Source of the DNA: Herbaspirillum rhizosphaerae_A
GTDB lineage: Bacteria; Pseudomonadota; Gammaproteobacteria; Burkholderiales; Burkholderiaceae_D
Reading direction: 5' to 3'
Assembly (NCBI RefSeq): GCF_046025915.1
Contig: NZ_JAQQFR010000019.1
Coordinates: 1-64,000 of the forward strand
DNA: 64,000 bases
The notes under the pieces were generated by a model. The model was given only the letters and a program-made list of their open reading frames with translations, searched no databases and was not told the DNA's origin. The translations under genes and the position numbers were made by a program. Each line of letters opens with the position of its first letter. The stretch's first letter is position 1. Below, piece by piece: positions 16,072 to 24,838 of this stretch.

Positions 16072-17007
16072 ATGACCATCGACTATCGCAAGCTGATGCA
16101 TTGGAAGATCCCGATCGCGCGGCAACACGTCAAGCCGCACGATTGCATGCTCTATGCGCTCGGCATCGGCCTGGGCGCCAATCCGCTGGATCGCGACGAG
16201 CTGCACTACGTCTACGAAGAAGGCCTGCGCGTGCTGCCGACCATGGCGGCGGTGCTGGCCTATCCTGGCTTCTGGATGAAGCTGCCCGAGACCGGCATCG
16301 ACTGGACCCGCGTGGTACATGCCGAACAGCAAATCATCCTGCATCGCCCCCTGCCTGTTTGCGCGCGCCTCATCGGCGATACGCGCATCGTTGATATTGT
16401 CGACAAGGGGCCGGGCAAAGGTGCATTGATTTATCAGGAACGCGTCGTCACCGAAGAAAGCAGCGGCGAACCGATCTGCACCCTGCGCATGACCACCATG
16501 TGCCGCGGCGATGGTGGCGTGGAAGGCATGCCCTCGCCCGCTTCGGCACATACAGCGCATCCGGCGCCGGTTCCCTTGCCGGAAACGTCGCCCGACTATT
16601 GCATCGATCTGCCGATCCTGCCGCAAGCGGCACTGATCTATCGTTTGTCCGGCGACACCAATCCTTTGCATGCCGATCCCGATGTCGCGCAGCGTGCCGG
16701 TTTTGACCGCCCCATCCTGCAGGGGCTGTGCACCTTCGGCATCGCCGGTCACGCCATCTTGAAAACCATCTGCTGGACGCATAAGCTGGAGATCAAATCC
16801 ATCGGTGCGCGTTTCTCCGCACCGGTTTTCCCCGGCGAGACGCTGCGCACCGAAATCTGGCGGCGCGATGCGGGCCGTCTTGTGTTTCGCTGCAGCGTGC
16901 CGGAACGCGATGTCGTGGTGCTCAATTTCGGCCAAGCGGATATAGCGCCACATGCGACCGATCTGCACACGCACACTGTCAACAAGGAAAAACTCCATGC
17001 CGCTTGA
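16072..17007 (+). CDS. MaoC-like (R)-specific enoyl-CoA hydratase
   Basis: The 311-residue protein resembles eukaryotic-type hydratase 2: an N-terminal degenerate hot-dog half (MaoC_dehydrat_N) and a C-terminal MaoC domain. The C-terminal hydratase motif is YRLSGDTNPLHADPDVAQRAGF (about 202-223), with Asp and His as the catalytic pair. It should add water to a 2-enoyl-CoA to give the (R)-3-hydroxyacyl-CoA. It begins the plus-strand unit under the 15923 operator and overlaps the acyl-CoA dehydrogenase gene by 11 bp. Confidence 0.88.
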   Translation: MTIDYRKLMHWKIPIARQHVKPHDCMLYALGIGLGANPLDRDELHYVYEEGLRVLPTMAAVLAYPGFWMKLPETGIDWTRVVHAEQQIILHRPLPVCARLIGDTRIVDIVDKGPGKGALIYQERVVTEESSGEPICTLRMTTMCRGDGGVEGMPSPASAHTAHPAPVPLPETSPDYCIDLPILPQAALIYRLSGDTNPLHADPDVAQRAGFDRPILQGLCTFGIAGHAILKTICWTHKLEIKSIGARFSAPVFPGETLRTEIWRRDAGRLVFRCSVPERDVVVLNFGQADIAPHATDLHTHTVNKEKLHAA

Positions 17008-18160
17008 TGAACAGACGCGCAGCCAATTCGTGACCGCGGTGGAGCGCTTTGTCGCTGAGCGTCTGCTGCCGGCTGAAGTACAGGTTGAACAGGACGGACG
17101 CGTGCCGGACGACATCCTCGGCGAAATGGCGGCGCTGGGCTTGTTCGGCCTGAGCATTCCCGAACAATGGGGCGGGCTTGGTCTGGGCATGGATGACGAG
17201 GTGGCGGTACTGATTGCCCTATGCCGCGCCAATCTGTCGTTCCGCTCTGCCATCGGCATCAACAACGGCGTCGGCTCGCACGGCCTGCTGACCTATGGCA
17301 GCGATGCCCAGCGCGAACGTTATCTGCCGCAGTTGGCCAGCGGCGAAATGATTGCGTCGTTCTGCCTGACTGAACCAGACTGCGGCTCGGATGCCGCCGC
17401 TTTGCGCACCAGCGCACGTCTCGATAGCGATGGCGATCATTGGGTGCTCGATGGGGTCAAGCGCTACATCACCAATGCACCTTCGGCCGACGTCTTCACC
17501 GTGATTGCGCGCACCGATCCGGCGAGTCGCGATCATCGCGGTCTGTCGGCATTTCTGGTGGATCGCAATGCGCCCGGCCTCAGCATCGGCAAGTCTGATC
17601 GCAAGATGGGATTGCACGGATCGCATACGGCCGACGTGACCTTCGAGCACTGCCGTATTCCAGCGAACGCCGTCATTGGCGAACCGGGCCTGGGATTTGC
17701 GTTGGCGATGTCGTCACTCAACCGCGGCCGGCTCAGTATCGCCGCCGCAGCCATCGGCGCCGGGCTGCGCCTGATGGAAGAAGCGCTCGATTACGCCACG
17801 CAACGGCGCAGCTTCGGCGAACCGATAGCCCAGCATCAGCTGGTGCAAGCCATGCTGGCCGATTCCGAAACGGAATTGTTCGCCGCACGTTGCATGCTCG
17901 AGCACACCGCGCACCGCTTCGATCAGGGACTGCCCGTGATTAAGGAGGCATCGTGCTGCAAGCTGTTCGCCACCGAAACGGTCGGCAAGGTGGCAGATCG
18001 CGTGCTGCAAATTTTCGGCGGCGCGGGTTTCATGGCGGAATATCCCATCGAGCGCATCTACCGCGACGTGCGTGTGATGCGCATCTACGAGGGGACGTCG
18101 CAGATTCAGCAATTGCTGATTGCGAAACAGATGCTCAAGGAGCATGCCGGAAAACGCTGA
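16997..18160 (+). CDS. Acyl-CoA dehydrogenase
   Basis: The 387-residue flavoprotein introduces the alpha-beta double bond into an acyl-CoA, passing electrons to ETF. The start at 16997 has AAGGA upstream and overlaps the MaoC stop, indicating coupling. FAD/substrate motifs CLTEPDCGSDAAALRT (about 123-138) and WVLDGVKRYITNA are present, as is the C-terminal RIYEGTSQIQ, whose Glu is the catalytic base. The R-ixx-AE-YP-ERIYRD segment is family-typical. Chain-length preference cannot be read directly. Confidence 0.92.
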   Translation: MPLDEQTRSQFVTAVERFVAERLLPAEVQVEQDGRVPDDILGEMAALGLFGLSIPEQWGGLGLGMDDEVAVLIALCRANLSFRSAIGINNGVGSHGLLTYGSDAQRERYLPQLASGEMIASFCLTEPDCGSDAAALRTSARLDSDGDHWVLDGVKRYITNAPSADVFTVIARTDPASRDHRGLSAFLVDRNAPGLSIGKSDRKMGLHGSHTADVTFEHCRIPANAVIGEPGLGFALAMSSLNRGRLSIAAAAIGAGLRLMEEALDYATQRRSFGEPIAQHQLVQAMLADSETELFAARCMLEHTAHRFDQGLPVIKEASCCKLFATETVGKVADRVLQIFGGAGFMAEYPIERIYRDVRVMRIYEGTSQIQQLLIAKQMLKEHAGKR

Positions 18161-18194
18161 CGTTGTTGTACAGTTTCAGCAATGATTTACCTCC

Positions 18195-18283
18195 GTCGTC
18201 CCAGCGCACGCTGGGACTCAGTGGCGTTCAATGCCTATCCGACGGTGATTAAGACGCTGGATCCCAGCGTGCGCCGGGATGAC
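18195..18283. repeat. Twin-hairpin dispersed repeat, family B copy 1
   Basis: Two short hairpins with four-base loops, GTCCCAGC/GCTGGGAC at 18198-18217 and ATCCCAGC/GCCGGGAT at 18261-18280, flank about 43 bp. The two ends are also complementary to each other. The element is followed by a T-run at 18291-18296 and separates two convergent genes, so it may terminate transcription. A related copy in reverse orientation is at 43347-43425. Confidence 0.7.
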
Positions 18284-18306
18284 GGGATCCTTTTTTAAAA
18301 TCGCCG

Positions 18307-19134
18307 TTACGGGCGGCCACCGCCGCAAATCACGATCTGCCCGCTGATGTAGTTCGACTCCGGAATACAGAACAGATACACCGCTCCCGCCGCTTCCGCC
18401 GGTGTGCCTGCGCGGCCCATCGGGATCATCGTTTCCAGATTTTTCATCAACTGCTGATTGACGCCGACCTTGATCTCTTGTCCCGAGATGTTGATGGTGG
18501 CGTCATCACCGGCGGTAGCTTCGGTCAAGCGTGTCTTGATCAGGCCGAAGGCAACGCTGTTGACGTTGATCTTGTAACGCCCCCACTCTTTCGCCAGCGC
18601 TTTGGTGAGACCGTTGATCGCCGACTTGGCAGCGGAATAATTAGCCTGTCCGGCATTGCCCATCACGCCCGATACGGATGAAATATTGACCACCTTGCGG
18701 AACACTTCCTGGCCTTTCTCCGCCTCTTCTTTCGCGGCGCGGCGGAAATACTCCGATGCTGCACGCAGAATGCGAAACGGCGCCGTGACGTGCACGTCCA
18801 TGATGGCGTCCCACTGTTCGTCGGACATTTTCTGGATCACGTTGTCCCAGGTGTAACCGGCGTTGTTGACGATGATGTCGAGGCGGCCGAAGGTAGACAG
18901 CGCGGACTCGATGAAGCGCGCCGCGAATTCAGGCGCGGTAACGTTGCCGACGCAGGCTGTGGCGCGACCGCCGGCGGTGATGATTTCTTGCGTGACGCTC
19001 TCGGCGACGGCTGCGTCAAGATCGTTGATGACAAGCGCGGCGCCGTCGGCTGCCAGCTTGAGCGCAATCTCGCGTCCGATGCCGCGTCCCGAACCGCTGA
19101 CGATGGCGACTTTTCCTTCCAGCTTGCTGCTCAT
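18307..19134 (-). CDS. Short-chain dehydrogenase/reductase (FabG/3-hydroxyacyl-CoA dehydrogenase-like)
   Basis: The 275-residue NAD(P)-dependent enzyme has the cofactor motif GSGRGIG (about 14-20), VNNAG (about 90), the catalytic Ser in NISSVSG and the YxxxK motif YSAAKSA (about 166). Asp in INDLD after strand 2 suggests NAD(H) preference. In this cluster it most likely oxidises the 3-hydroxyacyl-CoA made by one of the hydratases to a 3-ketoacyl-CoA. GGAG precedes the ATG. It is co-directional with, and 97 bp downstream of, the thiolase gene. Confidence 0.9.
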   Translation of the reverse strand: MSSKLEGKVAIVSGSGRGIGREIALKLAADGAALVINDLDAAVAESVTQEIITAGGRATACVGNVTAPEFAARFIESALSTFGRLDIIVNNAGYTWDNVIQKMSDEQWDAIMDVHVTAPFRILRAASEYFRRAAKEEAEKGQEVFRKVVNISSVSGVMGNAGQANYSAAKSAINGLTKALAKEWGRYKINVNSVAFGLIKTRLTEATAGDDATINISGQEIKVGVNQQLMKNLETMIPMGRAGTPAEAAGAVYLFCIPESNYISGQIVICGGGRP

Positions 19135-19231
19135 ATGGTCTCCTTCAATGAGTCAAACGTGAGTAAAAAGAATCGGCGAACAGGCGGCTTGCCCTGACGT
19201 GGTGTCGGGGCCGCTCGATTTTTATCGTGTT

Positions 19232-20416
19232 TTATTGTTGTTGATACAGCGTGACGACGCAGGCGCCACCCAGGCCGAGATTGTGCTGCAATCCCCAGCG
19301 CGCACCGTCGACTTGGCGCTGCTCGGCTTGCCCGCGCAATTGCCACACCAGCTCGGCGCATTGCGCCAGACCGGTCGCGCCGAGCGGATGCCCTTTTGAC
19401 AGCAGACCGCCGGACGGATTGGTGACGATCTTGCCGCCGTAGGTGTTGTCGCCGTCGAGGATAAATTTTTCTGCGGTGCCGGGCGGTGTCAGTTTGAGTG
19501 CTTCGTAACTAATCAATTCATTGGCGGTGAAGCAGTCGTGCAATTCGACCACGTCGATGTCTTCCGGACCGACGCCGGCTTCGGCGTAGACGCGTTCCAC
19601 TGCCGTTGCCGTCATGTCGTAACCGACCAGTCTACGCATGTCACCACTGCCGAAGGATTCTGGCCGGTCGGTGGTCATCGCCTGCCCCGCAATCGCAACG
19701 CGAGAATCGAGCTTGAACCAGCGCGCAAAACGTTTTGAACACAACACCGCCGCTGCCGCGCCGCAAGTCGGCGGACAACATTGGAAGCGCGTCATCAGGC
19801 CGAATACTTGTGGCGACGCCATCACTTCTTCCAACGTCAGCGGTGCGCGAAAAACGGCATAAGGATTATGTGCGGCATGACGGCGTGCCTTCACCGCGAT
19901 GCGTCCGAAGGTCTCCGGTGCGATGCCGTACTGATCGAGATAGGCCTGCCCGGCGCCACCAAAAAATTGCGCAGCACGCGGTGCGTTGTCATCGAACCCC
20001 TGGATGCTTTTCATCACATCGGCAAAGCGTTGCAGCGGTGCCGGCCGATCGGTGTAAACCGTCTTGAGCGCACCCGGCGCCATTTGCTCTACGCCGACGA
20101 CCAATGCGCAGTCGATGGCGCCGCAAACGATTGCCTGACGCGCAAGAAAAAGCGCGGTGGAACCGGTGGCGCAATTGTTGTTGACGTTGATGATGGGGAT
20201 GCCGGTGAGACCGACTTCGTAGAGCATCGCCTGACCGCAGGTGGAGTCGCCGTAGACGTACCCGGCATAGGCTTGTTCGATGGCTTCGTAACGTAACCCG
20301 GCATCGTTGAGTGCAGCACGAATTGCCGCCGCGCCCATGTCCACATACGACGCACTCGTACCTGGTTTGGCAAAGGGAATCATACCTACACCGGTTACAT
20401 AAACTTTTTCGCTCAT
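19232..20416 (-). CDS. SCP2-type thiolase (lipid-transfer-protein family)
   Basis: The 394-residue enzyme should cleave a 3-ketoacyl-CoA with CoA. It has the nucleophilic Cys in NVNNNCATGS (about 83), the HDCF motif in ELHDCFTANE (about 285) and the C-terminal SKGHPLGATG (about 340), the pattern of SCP-x/Ltp thiolases rather than FadA/AtoB. These thiolases often act on branched or ring-derived acyl-CoAs. GAGGAG precedes the ATG. It is the first gene of the minus unit under the 20563 operator, followed by the SDR. Confidence 0.9.
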   Translation of the reverse strand: MSEKVYVTGVGMIPFAKPGTSASYVDMGAAAIRAALNDAGLRYEAIEQAYAGYVYGDSTCGQAMLYEVGLTGIPIINVNNNCATGSTALFLARQAIVCGAIDCALVVGVEQMAPGALKTVYTDRPAPLQRFADVMKSIQGFDDNAPRAAQFFGGAGQAYLDQYGIAPETFGRIAVKARRHAAHNPYAVFRAPLTLEEVMASPQVFGLMTRFQCCPPTCGAAAAVLCSKRFARWFKLDSRVAIAGQAMTTDRPESFGSGDMRRLVGYDMTATAVERVYAEAGVGPEDIDVVELHDCFTANELISYEALKLTPPGTAEKFILDGDNTYGGKIVTNPSGGLLSKGHPLGATGLAQCAELVWQLRGQAEQRQVDGARWGLQHNLGLGGACVVTLYQQQ

Positions 20417-20551
20417 GACCGTCTCCTCGCCTCTTTGGAGGCTTCGCCGGCAAGATTTTTAGCTGGCGTGTAAAGTATTGCGAACGCGTGTACTAATATT
20501 TTAGTTGGCCAAAGCAAATGTTTCTGCTTGACCAACAAGTAAGCACGTTGG

Positions 20552-20580
20552 TTGACTCCATCCATACTACTTAGTATATT
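20552..20580 (+). promoter_or_regulatory. Predicted promoter of the dehydrogenase-TetR-ligase operon
   Basis: TTGACT at 20552-20557 and TATATT at 20575-20580 are spaced by 17 bp. The start codon at 20656 lies about 70 nt from the expected transcription start. The -10 box overlaps the palindrome at 20563-20578. Confidence 0.65.
20563..20578. promoter_or_regulatory. Operator-like palindrome, copy 2
   Basis: CATACTACTTAGTATA has the half-sites ATACT and AGTAT four bases apart. It matches the site at 15923-15938 and in the same way lies between divergent promoters. Being upstream of the operon that encodes the TetR-family regulator, it would make that regulator autoregulated. Confidence 0.7.
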
Positions 20581-20593
20581 AGATCAAAGTCAA
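20564..20593 (-). promoter_or_regulatory. Predicted promoter of the thiolase/SDR unit
   Basis: On the minus strand TTGACT (plus 20588-20593) and TAGTAT (20564-20569) are spaced by 18 bp, with the operator covering the -10 box. Confidence 0.55.
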
Positions 20594-20655
20594 TATAAGA
20601 AAAAGCCGCTCTACAACACACCTGCAGCCGCACCTCACACGGCAATGGAGAGAAG

Positions 20656-21825
20656 ATGGCGATTATTTGGGACCCTCCGCTTACTGAGGAGGCTCGTAGC
20701 TGGCGAGACATTGCACGCCGGCTTGCGCATGATCAGTTGGCCCCGCTTGCGGCCGAGATCGATCGCGATCAGCGCTACCCACACGAAAACGTTCAGGCAC
20801 TACACGAGAGCGGCATCGGCTCGATGTTCATCCCCAAAGAATATGGGGGAGGCGGCGCATCGCTGGTGGCGTTCTGCGCCGTCATCGAAGAGCTCGCGCG
20901 TGCCTGCGCATCCACCAGCGGGATCGTCGCAACCTTGCAGCTGGGCGCGCTGCCGTTACTACGTGCCGGCACTTGCGCACAAAAAGACACCTACATCCGC
21001 TCCATCGTCGCCAGGCGTGAATCGATTTCCTTCGCGCTGAGCGAGCGCGAGGCGGGCTCGGATCCCTCCAACATGCAAACCCTCGCCGTTCCGGAAAACG
21101 GCGGCTGGCGCCTGCGCGGAGAAAAACGCTGGATCGGCGGCGGCGGCGAATGCGCCTACTACGTGGTATTTGCGCAAACCGAACCGGGCAAGGGACGCGC
21201 AGGCATCGCCGCCTTCATCGTCTCGGCCAACGCCGACGGTGTGCGCGATGACGCGCGCGAAGACAAGATGGGCATGCGCGGTACCGTCAACACCACCGTC
21301 GTACTGGATACCTGGGTACCGGACGAAAGCATGATCGCCGCACCCGGCAAAGCACTCAAGCTCGCCCTCGAAGCATTGAACGTCGGACGCGTCGTCGTGG
21401 CGGCGCAATCGAACGGCATTGCGCTCGCGGCATTCACCGCTGCGGCACGCCGTGCGGCGGTGCGCACCACCTTCGGACAGCATCTGGTTGACCATCAGGG
21501 AATAGGTTTCAAGCTTTCTGATGTCGCAACTCGGCTATCCGCAGGTAGAATGCTTGCATACGAGACCGCCCGCAGTTTCGATACCGGTCAGGATGTCGCG
21601 CTCATCGGCGCCCAAGCAAAGTTGTTCTGCAGCGAGGCTGCCCATGACGCAGTCGATATCGGCGTACAGGTATTTGGGGGGGAAGGTTTCGTGAAGCCTT
21701 CGCTCGTCGAGCGTCTTTATCGTGATCAGCGCGCCACCGAAATTTATGAAGGTACTTCGGAGATCCAGAGACTGGTGCTCGCACGGGCGATACATGCGGA
21801 GTTTAATAATGAGGAGCAAGCATAA
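20656..21825 (+). CDS. Acyl-CoA dehydrogenase
   Basis: The 389-residue flavoenzyme is a second, distinct acyl-CoA dehydrogenase of the cluster. ALSEREAGSDPSNMQT (about 129-144) and RGEKRWIGGGGECAYYVVFA form the flavin site. EIYEGTSEIQRLVLARAI at the C-terminus carries the expected catalytic Glu. GGAG precedes the ATG. Its stop codon overlaps the regulator start (TAATG). Having two dehydrogenases in one regulon implies two desaturation steps or two chain lengths. Confidence 0.92.
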   Translation: MAIIWDPPLTEEARSWRDIARRLAHDQLAPLAAEIDRDQRYPHENVQALHESGIGSMFIPKEYGGGGASLVAFCAVIEELARACASTSGIVATLQLGALPLLRAGTCAQKDTYIRSIVARRESISFALSEREAGSDPSNMQTLAVPENGGWRLRGEKRWIGGGGECAYYVVFAQTEPGKGRAGIAAFIVSANADGVRDDAREDKMGMRGTVNTTVVLDTWVPDESMIAAPGKALKLALEALNVGRVVVAAQSNGIALAAFTAAARRAAVRTTFGQHLVDHQGIGFKLSDVATRLSAGRMLAYETARSFDTGQDVALIGAQAKLFCSEAAHDAVDIGVQVFGGEGFVKPSLVERLYRDQRATEIYEGTSEIQRLVLARAIHAEFNNEEQA

Positions 21826-22484
21826 TGAAGGTCGACACAGCACGTCCCACATCGACAACAAATGAATTTGCCGGAGACGATACTGATCCACGCAGCGAGA
21901 TTCTCGATGCAGCGGCTCTGGCATTCATGACAAAAGGTTATGCCGCTACCAGCATCGACGATGTCGCCGACATTCTCAGCGCCACCAAGGGCAAGATCTA
22001 CCATCACTACCGCAAGAAAGCCGACTTGTTCTTCGACGTGCACAAGCGTGGCATGGAAATGGATCTGGCCGCCGTGCAAGCTGCTGCCTCGCTGTCGCAT
22101 CAGAAGGCGATCGACAAGCTGCGTGCAATGACACTGGCGCACATCACCGTGATCATGGATCACCTGCCCTACCAGCGCGTTGCCGTGCAAGGTCTGGAAA
22201 TGCATCTGGCCGGCGAAACCACTGCCGCTCAACGCGAAGTCCTGTCCGAAATTCTGGTGCTGCGCGATCAATACGAAAACCTGTTCCGCGACACCATCCG
22301 CCTGGTCATGGAAGAAGGCCACGCGCCGCAGCAAGATCTGCAGATCGTGGTGAAGGCATTCTTCGGCGCACTCAACTGGACCACCATCTGGTTCCGTCCG
22401 CGCACCGATCAGACCGAAGCTGAGAAGCTCACCGTCGCCGACACTATCGCTACCTTTGCCATTCGCGGGCTCGGAGCGGCGTAA
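21825..22484 (+). CDS. TetR-family regulator, likely repressor of this cluster
   Basis: The 219-residue protein has an N-terminal TetR helix-turn-helix (about 20-65; SEILDAAALAFMTKGYAATS through GKIYHHYRKKADLF) and a helical effector domain like those of acyl-CoA-responsive KstR2/FadR-type regulators. It overlaps the genes on both sides by one base (TAATG twice), so it is embedded in the catabolic operon. I infer that it binds the ATACT-N4-AGTAT sites at 15923 and 20563 and is released by a CoA-thioester intermediate. The effector is unknown. Confidence 0.9.
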   Translation: MKVDTARPTSTTNEFAGDDTDPRSEILDAAALAFMTKGYAATSIDDVADILSATKGKIYHHYRKKADLFFDVHKRGMEMDLAAVQAAASLSHQKAIDKLRAMTLAHITVIMDHLPYQRVAVQGLEMHLAGETTAAQREVLSEILVLRDQYENLFRDTIRLVMEEGHAPQQDLQIVVKAFFGALNWTTIWFRPRTDQTEAEKLTVADTIATFAIRGLGAA

Positions 22485-23824
22485 TGCGCTCCGGTGCGCT
22501 CCTCGCCGCCGCGCCCTTGCATCTCGATCCCGCCGAAAGCTGGGATCGTGCCACGCTGGAATCATTCCAGCTGGCGAAGCTGCGTACGCAACTGGCGCGG
22601 CTCGCTCAGGACAGCGCCTACTATGCGCCGCTGTTCAAACGGCTAGGCTGGAACGCCGGCGAACTTGATTCGCTGGCCGACCTGAGCAAGCTGCCGTTCA
22701 CGACCAAATCCGACTACGTCAATTCCATCGGTCCCGATGCGCCCTTCGGCCAGTTTATGACTGTGCCGCGGAGCGACGTGCTGCGCATGCATTTTTCCTC
22801 CGGCACGACATCGGCGCCGACACCGCAGTTCTGGACCCAGCACGATCTTGACCGCTGGGCCGCGATGTATGCACGCCATTCGCACGCCCAAGGCATCGGC
22901 CCGGACGACATCGTGCAATGCATGTACAGTTACACCTGGTTCGTCGGTGGCCTCGGCGCCACGGCCGGTTATCAAGGCGTCGGCGCCATGGTGATTCCGG
23001 CCGGCAGCCAGGATACCGAACGCCAGATCAATACCCTGTTCACCTACGGCAGCACCGTGTTGTGCGGCACGCCTTCGTTCATCACGCATCTGGCGGAAGA
23101 AGTCCGCAAGCGCGGACGCGACCCGGCCACGTCAACCGTGCGCACCATCATGATGGGTGGCGAACCCGGCGCCAGCATCCCTGCCACACGCAAGCGCATT
23201 GAAGAACTATGGGGCGCACGCGCCTACGATGCCTACGGCTGCCTGGAATTTCAGCCGATCGCCGGCGAATGCGCAGCGCAAGCCGGTCTGCATCTGGCGG
23301 AAGATTTTCTCTATGCCGAAGTAGTCGACGCCGACACCCGCCAGGCCGTCCCCGATGGCACACCAGGCGTGCTGGTGGTGACCCATCTCGACAAACAGGC
23401 CGGGCCGCTGGTGCGCTGGTGGACGGGTGACATCGTGGTGCGCGACTCCACACCCTGCACGTGCGGCCGCACGCATGCACGCCTGCTTGGCGGCGTGCGT
23501 GGACGTGCCGATGACATGTTGGTGGTGCGCGGCATCAACGTTTTCCCTTCCGCCGTCGAAGAGGTGGTGCGCAATTCGCCCGGCCTTGGCGACGAATATC
23601 AGCTGGTGATCAATGCCTCTGTCTATGATGCCGGCGGCTTCATGAAATCCATCCACGTGCGCGTGGAGCAAAGCGATGCATCGGCAGATGCAGAACAACT
23701 GGCAGCACAGTTGGTGCGTGATATAAAAGAGAAATTGCAAGTCGGCGCTGCTGTAGAGGTACTGCCTTTTGGAACGCTCACACGCAGCACGCACAAGGCA
23801 AAACGACTGGCCAGGGAAGACTGA
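22484..23824 (+). CDS. Acyl/aryl-CoA ligase, PaaK-like
   Basis: This AMP-forming ligase activates a carboxylic acid to its CoA thioester, probably the entry step of the pathway. The 446-residue length and domain layout match phenylacetate-CoA ligase (PaaK). The P-loop is FSSGTTSAPT (about 103-112), with Ser-Ala in place of the usual Gly-Lys. GGEPGAS, YDAYGCLEF (adenine motif, about 245), the hinge GRADDMLVVRGINVFP (about 343-358) and a C-terminal Lys in THKAKRL follow. Two Cys (TPCTCGR) precede the hinge as in PaaK relatives. The start is coupled to the TetR stop codon. Confidence 0.88.
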   Translation: MRSGALLAAAPLHLDPAESWDRATLESFQLAKLRTQLARLAQDSAYYAPLFKRLGWNAGELDSLADLSKLPFTTKSDYVNSIGPDAPFGQFMTVPRSDVLRMHFSSGTTSAPTPQFWTQHDLDRWAAMYARHSHAQGIGPDDIVQCMYSYTWFVGGLGATAGYQGVGAMVIPAGSQDTERQINTLFTYGSTVLCGTPSFITHLAEEVRKRGRDPATSTVRTIMMGGEPGASIPATRKRIEELWGARAYDAYGCLEFQPIAGECAAQAGLHLAEDFLYAEVVDADTRQAVPDGTPGVLVVTHLDKQAGPLVRWWTGDIVVRDSTPCTCGRTHARLLGGVRGRADDMLVVRGINVFPSAVEEVVRNSPGLGDEYQLVINASVYDAGGFMKSIHVRVEQSDASADAEQLAAQLVRDIKEKLQVGAAVEVLPFGTLTRSTHKAKRLARED

Positions 23825-23943
23825 CCGGCGACAGGACACAACAGCATCGGAATATAAAAACAAAGAAGCCGCAACATATCAACAAGGCTCATTTTCCACG
23901 GGTAGCACCGATCAGCGCCAAAGCAACATCAGGAGGAGCGGAC

Positions 23944-24717
23944 ATGGAAGCCATCGTCACCGTCGAGCATACCGACGCCATCGCCTGGGTCAGCATGAAC
24001 CAGCCCGAGCGGCGCAATGCCTTGACGCCTGAAATGCGCGACGCCCTGATCGACGCCTTCGAACGACTCGCGGAAAATGCCGACTGCCGCGCCGTCATCC
24101 TGGGCGGCAGCGACCGCAGCTTCTGCGCCGGCGGCGACCTCTCTAGCCTACCCTCGGGCGACACGCTCGCCAGCCGCAAACGCATGGCGCAGGCACATCG
24201 CCTGCTGCGCCTGATTACCGAACTCTCCAAACCAGTCGTCGCCGCCGTCGACGGCACCGCATTCGGCGCCGGCATGTCGCTGGCACTGGCCTGTGATTAC
24301 GTCGTTTGCAGCGAACGGGCACGCTTCTGTACGGCCTTCTCCAACGTCGGCTTGATGGCGGACATGGGCTTGCTATGGTCTTTGCCGCAGCGTGTAAGCG
24401 CCGGCCAAGTGCGCCGCCTGCTGTTCACCAGCGCGGTTGTCGACGGCGATGAGGCACTGCGCCTCGGTCTTGCCGATCAGTTGGTCACCTCGGAAGAACT
24501 CCATCAGAGTGCGCTCGACATCGCCACGCAATTTACCGGTGCGCCGCCGCTGTCGGTGGCGCTGACCAAAGCGGCACTCACCCGCATGCCGGCGCCGTTG
24601 CAAAATGTGATGGGACTGGAACTCGACGGCCAGTCGCAATTGTTTTCCAGTGCAGATTTCACGGAAGGGCGTTATGCCTTTCTGGAAAAAAGACGGCCGC
24701 AGTTCCAGGGCCGCTGA
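23944..24717 (+). CDS. Enoyl-CoA hydratase/isomerase (crotonase family)
   Basis: The 257-residue protein has the oxyanion-hole segments SFCAGGDLSS (about 59-68) and GTAFGAGMSLALACD (about 104-118). An Asp is in GLMADMG, where hydratases have PDxG. The first catalytic Glu of classical hydratases (GGGCELA) is not evident, being replaced by GAGMSLA, so isomerase or PaaG/PaaB-like chemistry is as likely as hydration. AGGAGG lies eight bases before the ATG. A 119-bp gap separates it from the ligase gene. Confidence 0.88.
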   Translation: MEAIVTVEHTDAIAWVSMNQPERRNALTPEMRDALIDAFERLAENADCRAVILGGSDRSFCAGGDLSSLPSGDTLASRKRMAQAHRLLRLITELSKPVVAAVDGTAFGAGMSLALACDYVVCSERARFCTAFSNVGLMADMGLLWSLPQRVSAGQVRRLLFTSAVVDGDEALRLGLADQLVTSEELHQSALDIATQFTGAPPLSVALTKAALTRMPAPLQNVMGLELDGQSQLFSSADFTEGRYAFLEKRRPQFQGR

Positions 24718-24838
24718 CCCGTTTTATTTACACGTTTCAGTTGCTGGCATCATTACTCGCTTTACAGTCAGATTCGTACCTGCGGGTATGCATGGACATC
24801 AGTTAGGATTCCGCTCGTCAACACATCGAGGAAATGTC

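Noticed and set aside
15940..17265. 441-codon minus-strand frame over the divergent promoter and MaoC gene
   Set aside because: It crosses the predicted promoters and two real genes, with shadow-like composition.
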